From Cyclobacteriaceae bacterium (GTDB lineage Bacteria > Bacteroidota > Bacteroidia > Cytophagales > Cyclobacteriaceae), in assembly GCA_025358195.1 (NCBI GenBank), contig JANYKP010000100.1, forward strand, positions 1 through 7,512: DNA of 7,512 nt, read 5' to 3'. The position numbers were made by a program, and so were the translations under genes. Numbering within the stretch: position 1 is the stretch's first letter; every line of letters starts with the position of its first letter. Below the pieces are notes generated by a model that saw only the letters and a list, made by a program, of their open reading frames with translations, was not told where the DNA came from and did not search any database. Shown here piece by piece: positions 5,263-7,512 of the stretch.

Positions 5263-7512
5263 ATGAAAAAACTGGTACTGAACCTCGCAGTAATTCTGTC
5301 TTGTATTACAGTCACAGCGCAAAAGAAAACCCAATCAACCGCACAAGCCAAAACATTATCCTTCGATCAGTCTCTCTACAGCGGTGTTCGCTGGAGGGAA
5401 GTTGGTCCGTTTCGCGGAGGCCGCTCTTGTACAGTTGCTGGCGTACCCGGAAACCCGAATGTCTATTACTTCGGCGGTGTAGGGGGTGGCGTTTGGAAAT
5501 CAAATGATGCCGGACAAACCTGGGGGAATATTACCGATAACTATTTCGGGGGAACGATTGGCGCCATCGCCGTAGCGGAAAGTGATCCGAATGTGATCTA
5601 TGTCGGTGAAGGAGAACAAACCCTTCGCAGCAATGTGTCCTCGGGTTGGGGCGTATGGAAGTCAACCGATGCCGGGCAGTCGTGGAAACACATTGGCCTG
5701 ACGGACACACGACATATTTCGCGCATCCGGATTCATCCGAAAAATCCGGATATCGTGTATGTCACAGTCATCGGTAATCTGTGGAAGCCCAATGAAATGC
5801 GGGGTGTATTCCGTAGCACCGATGGCGGCCAGTCTTTTAAGAAAATTCTCTACATCAACGAAACAGCAGGTGCCGGTGATTTAACATTTGACCCCAACAA
5901 TCCCCGCATCCTTTACGCCGCTACCTGGAATATGAAACGAAACGGATATCGCATGGATAGCGGTGGTCCCGATTCAAAACTTTGGAAAAGCACCGACGGT
6001 GGTGATACGTGGGAAAATCTTTCGGATAAGCCGGGTATGCCGAAAGGCATGAATGGAATTATCGGAGTAACCGTTTCACCCAAAAACTCTAACCGCGTGT
6101 GGGCTATCATTGAAAATCTTGAAGGCGGCGTGTTCCGCTCTGAGGATGCCGGCAAAACTTGGGAACGTATGAACCAGGACCGTTCGTTGCTCCAACGCGC
6201 CTGGTATTACTGTCGCATTTATGCCGACACTCAAAACGAAGACAAAGTATGGGTAATGAATGTGAGCTATGGCGTGTCAAAAGATGGGGGCAAAACCTTT
6301 GAACTAAAAAATGCCCCGCACGGTGATCATCACGATCTGTGGATCGACCCCGCCAACAATTTGCGGATGATCATTGCCGACGATGGTGGTGCCCAGGTTT
6401 CCAATGACGGAGGCGAAAATTGGACAACCTATCACAACCAGCCGACGGCCCAGTTCTATCGCGTCACTACCGACAATCAGTTTCCATATCGTATTTATGG
6501 AGCGCAGCAGGATAATAGCAGTGTTCGTATTCCCCATCGTACTGCTGGCAATTCGATAACGGAAGGAGATTGGGACGCATTGTCCATTGGCGAGAGCGCG
6601 CATCTCGCACCTGACCCTTTGAATCCGGATGTTATATATGGCAGTGATTTTAAAGGCTACATGAGTATGCAGAACCTGTCTACTGGGCAAGAAAGAAGTA
6701 CAAACGTGTGGCCCGATCTCCCTGCCGGCTCTGGTGTTGAGGTGATGAAATACCGTTTTAACTGGAACTATCCGATCAGCTTTAGCCCGCATAATCCAAA
6801 AAAATTGTATGCTGGCTCCAACCACCTCCATGCTACTTACAACGGCGGTGAAAGTTGGGAAGAGCTGAGCCCGGATCTTACTCGCAACGAACCGGAGACA
6901 ATCAAATCTTCCGGAGGGCCGATTACCCAGGATAATACGGGGGCCGAGTACTACGCAAATCTTTTCGTAATCATGGAGTCTCCTTACACCAAGGATGAAA
7001 TATGGGTTGGTTCCGATGATGGGTTAGTACACGTGACAACGGACGGAGGAAAAAACTGGAAGAATGTCACTCCGCCCACATCACCCAAATACAACATGAT
7101 GAATGCAATTGATGTAAATCCCTTTGTGAAGGGAGGAGCCTACGTTGCGGCCACCTCTTACAAATTTGGCGATAACACACCCTACATCTACAAGACTTCT
7201 GATTATGGAAAATCCTGGACTCTGATTACGAATGGTATTCCAAAAGAAGAATTTGTCCGTGTGGTGCGTGCGGATCCGAAGCGACAGGGACTGTTGTACG
7301 CCGGGACAGAAAAAGGAATATGGATCTCATTTGATGATGGTTCAAGCTGGTCGAAGTTCCAGCTTAATCTTCCACTCGTTCCTATTCATGATCTCGCTGT
7401 CAAGAATGATAATTTGATTGCTGCCACGCACGGCCGCAGTTTCTGGATGATCGATGACCTTACACCCTTGCATCAGCTTTCAAATGACATGACAGGAAAG
7501 GATTTTCACCTC
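5263..7512 (+). CDS. Secreted VPS10/sortilin-like BNR-repeat beta-propeller protein (copy 2, 3' end off window)
   Basis: Open for 750 codons from ATG 5263 to the window edge with no stop. Residues 1-19 form a Sec signal peptide (MKKLVLNLAVILSC..., likely cleavage VTA|QKK). Eleven Asp boxes start near residues 80, 134, 185, 243, 293, 339, 380, 525, 592, 645 and 689, almost exactly the numbering of the copy at 552. Shared blocks are HGDHHDLWI (353-361), ADDGG (372-376), QQDNSS (415-420), MKYRFNWN (495-502), SPDLTRNE (536-543) and SGGPIT (550-555). By comparison with copy 1, roughly 300 residues (Ig-like and helical C-terminal parts) should lie beyond the edge. The start is fixed by the signal peptide; no Shine-Dalgarno is visible. 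Family members are labelled glycosyl hydrolase or VPS10-domain protein, but the ligand or reaction is unknown. It lacks the four mature-region cysteines of copy 1 and has C56 and C317 instead. Confidence 0.93.
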   Translation, partial: MKKLVLNLAVILSCITVTAQKKTQSTAQAKTLSFDQSLYSGVRWREVGPFRGGRSCTVAGVPGNPNVYYFGGVGGGVWKSNDAGQTWGNITDNYFGGTIGAIAVAESDPNVIYVGEGEQTLRSNVSSGWGVWKSTDAGQSWKHIGLTDTRHISRIRIHPKNPDIVYVTVIGNLWKPNEMRGVFRSTDGGQSFKKILYINETAGAGDLTFDPNNPRILYAATWNMKRNGYRMDSGGPDSKLWKSTDGGDTWENLSDKPGMPKGMNGIIGVTVSPKNSNRVWAIIENLEGGVFRSEDAGKTWERMNQDRSLLQRAWYYCRIYADTQNEDKVWVMNVSYGVSKDGGKTFELKNAPHGDHHDLWIDPANNLRMIIADDGGAQVSNDGGENWTTYHNQPTAQFYRVTTDNQFPYRIYGAQQDNSSVRIPHRTAGNSITEGDWDALSIGESAHLAPDPLNPDVIYGSDFKGYMSMQNLSTGQERSTNVWPDLPAGSGVEVMKYRFNWNYPISFSPHNPKKLYAGSNHLHATYNGGESWEELSPDLTRNEPETIKSSGGPITQDNTGAEYYANLFVIMESPYTKDEIWVGSDDGLVHVTTDGGKNWKNVTPPTSPKYNMMNAIDVNPFVKGGAYVAATSYKFGDNTPYIYKTSDYGKSWTLITNGIPKEEFVRVVRADPKRQGLLYAGTEKGIWISFDDGSSWSKFQLNLPLVPIHDLAVKNDNLIAATHGRSFWMIDDLTPLHQLSNDMTGKDFHL

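Noticed and set aside
5293..5304. Possible lipobox (ILSC, residues 11-14) in copy 2
   Set aside because: A further hydrophobic stretch and a good signal peptidase I site (VTA|QKK) follow it, copy 1 has no cysteine there, and the -2 residue Leu is atypical.
5301..5507. 68-codon + strand and 63-codon - strand frames at the start of copy 2
   Set aside because: Both lie within the signal peptide and first propeller blade of the 5263 gene in other frames; the true frame is certain from motif matches with copy 1.
6304..6831. 175-codon open frame on the - strand inside the second propeller gene
   Set aside because: It is antisense to a continuous, strongly family-like coding frame, and its translation matches no family I recognise; it is a shadow of the + strand gene.

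Overview
The window looks like chromosomal DNA of a Bacteroidota bacterium, probably an environmental Cytophagales- or Chitinophagales-like lineage. The signs are secreted proteins whose signal peptides end in ...A|Q, start codons without visible Shine-Dalgarno sequences, a perfect TAnnTTTG-type -7 element, and a dispersed palindrome of a kind common in this phylum. The placement is inferred from these traits, not from a database match.

Layout, left to right; every gene is on the + strand. (1) 1-357 is the C-terminal part of an amidohydrolase, most likely formimidoylglutamate deiminase (HutF, histidine degradation), cut by the window edge. (2) 358-551 is a spacer holding a long imperfect palindrome. 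(3) 552-3740 encodes a complete 1062-residue secreted beta-propeller protein of the VPS10/sortilin-like, BNR/Asp-box family (COG4447-like). (4) 3741-5162 is an AT-richer accessory stretch with a shortened DUF4268 gene, an unexplained GC-richer spacer, and an overlapping antitoxin/PIN-toxin pair. (5) 5163-5262 carries hairpins, one of them a probable terminator. (6) 5263-7512 is a second propeller protein of the same family as (3). It is open for 750 codons and runs off the right edge.

The central architectural point is that the two propeller genes are paralogues in the same orientation. Their eleven Asp-box motifs fall at the same residue numbers within one position. The accessory stretch lies exactly between them and differs from both in base composition, so a likely history is tandem duplication followed by insertion of mobile accessory genes.

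The two propeller proteins are probably exported and may act on extracellular or periplasmic ligands, but the substrate cannot be read from sequence. The toxin-antitoxin pair is self-contained and not functionally linked to them. I see no convincing new multi-gene system. The most informative oddities are the internally deleted DUF4268 gene, the propeller pair with differing cysteine sets, and the GC-richer spacer inside the island.
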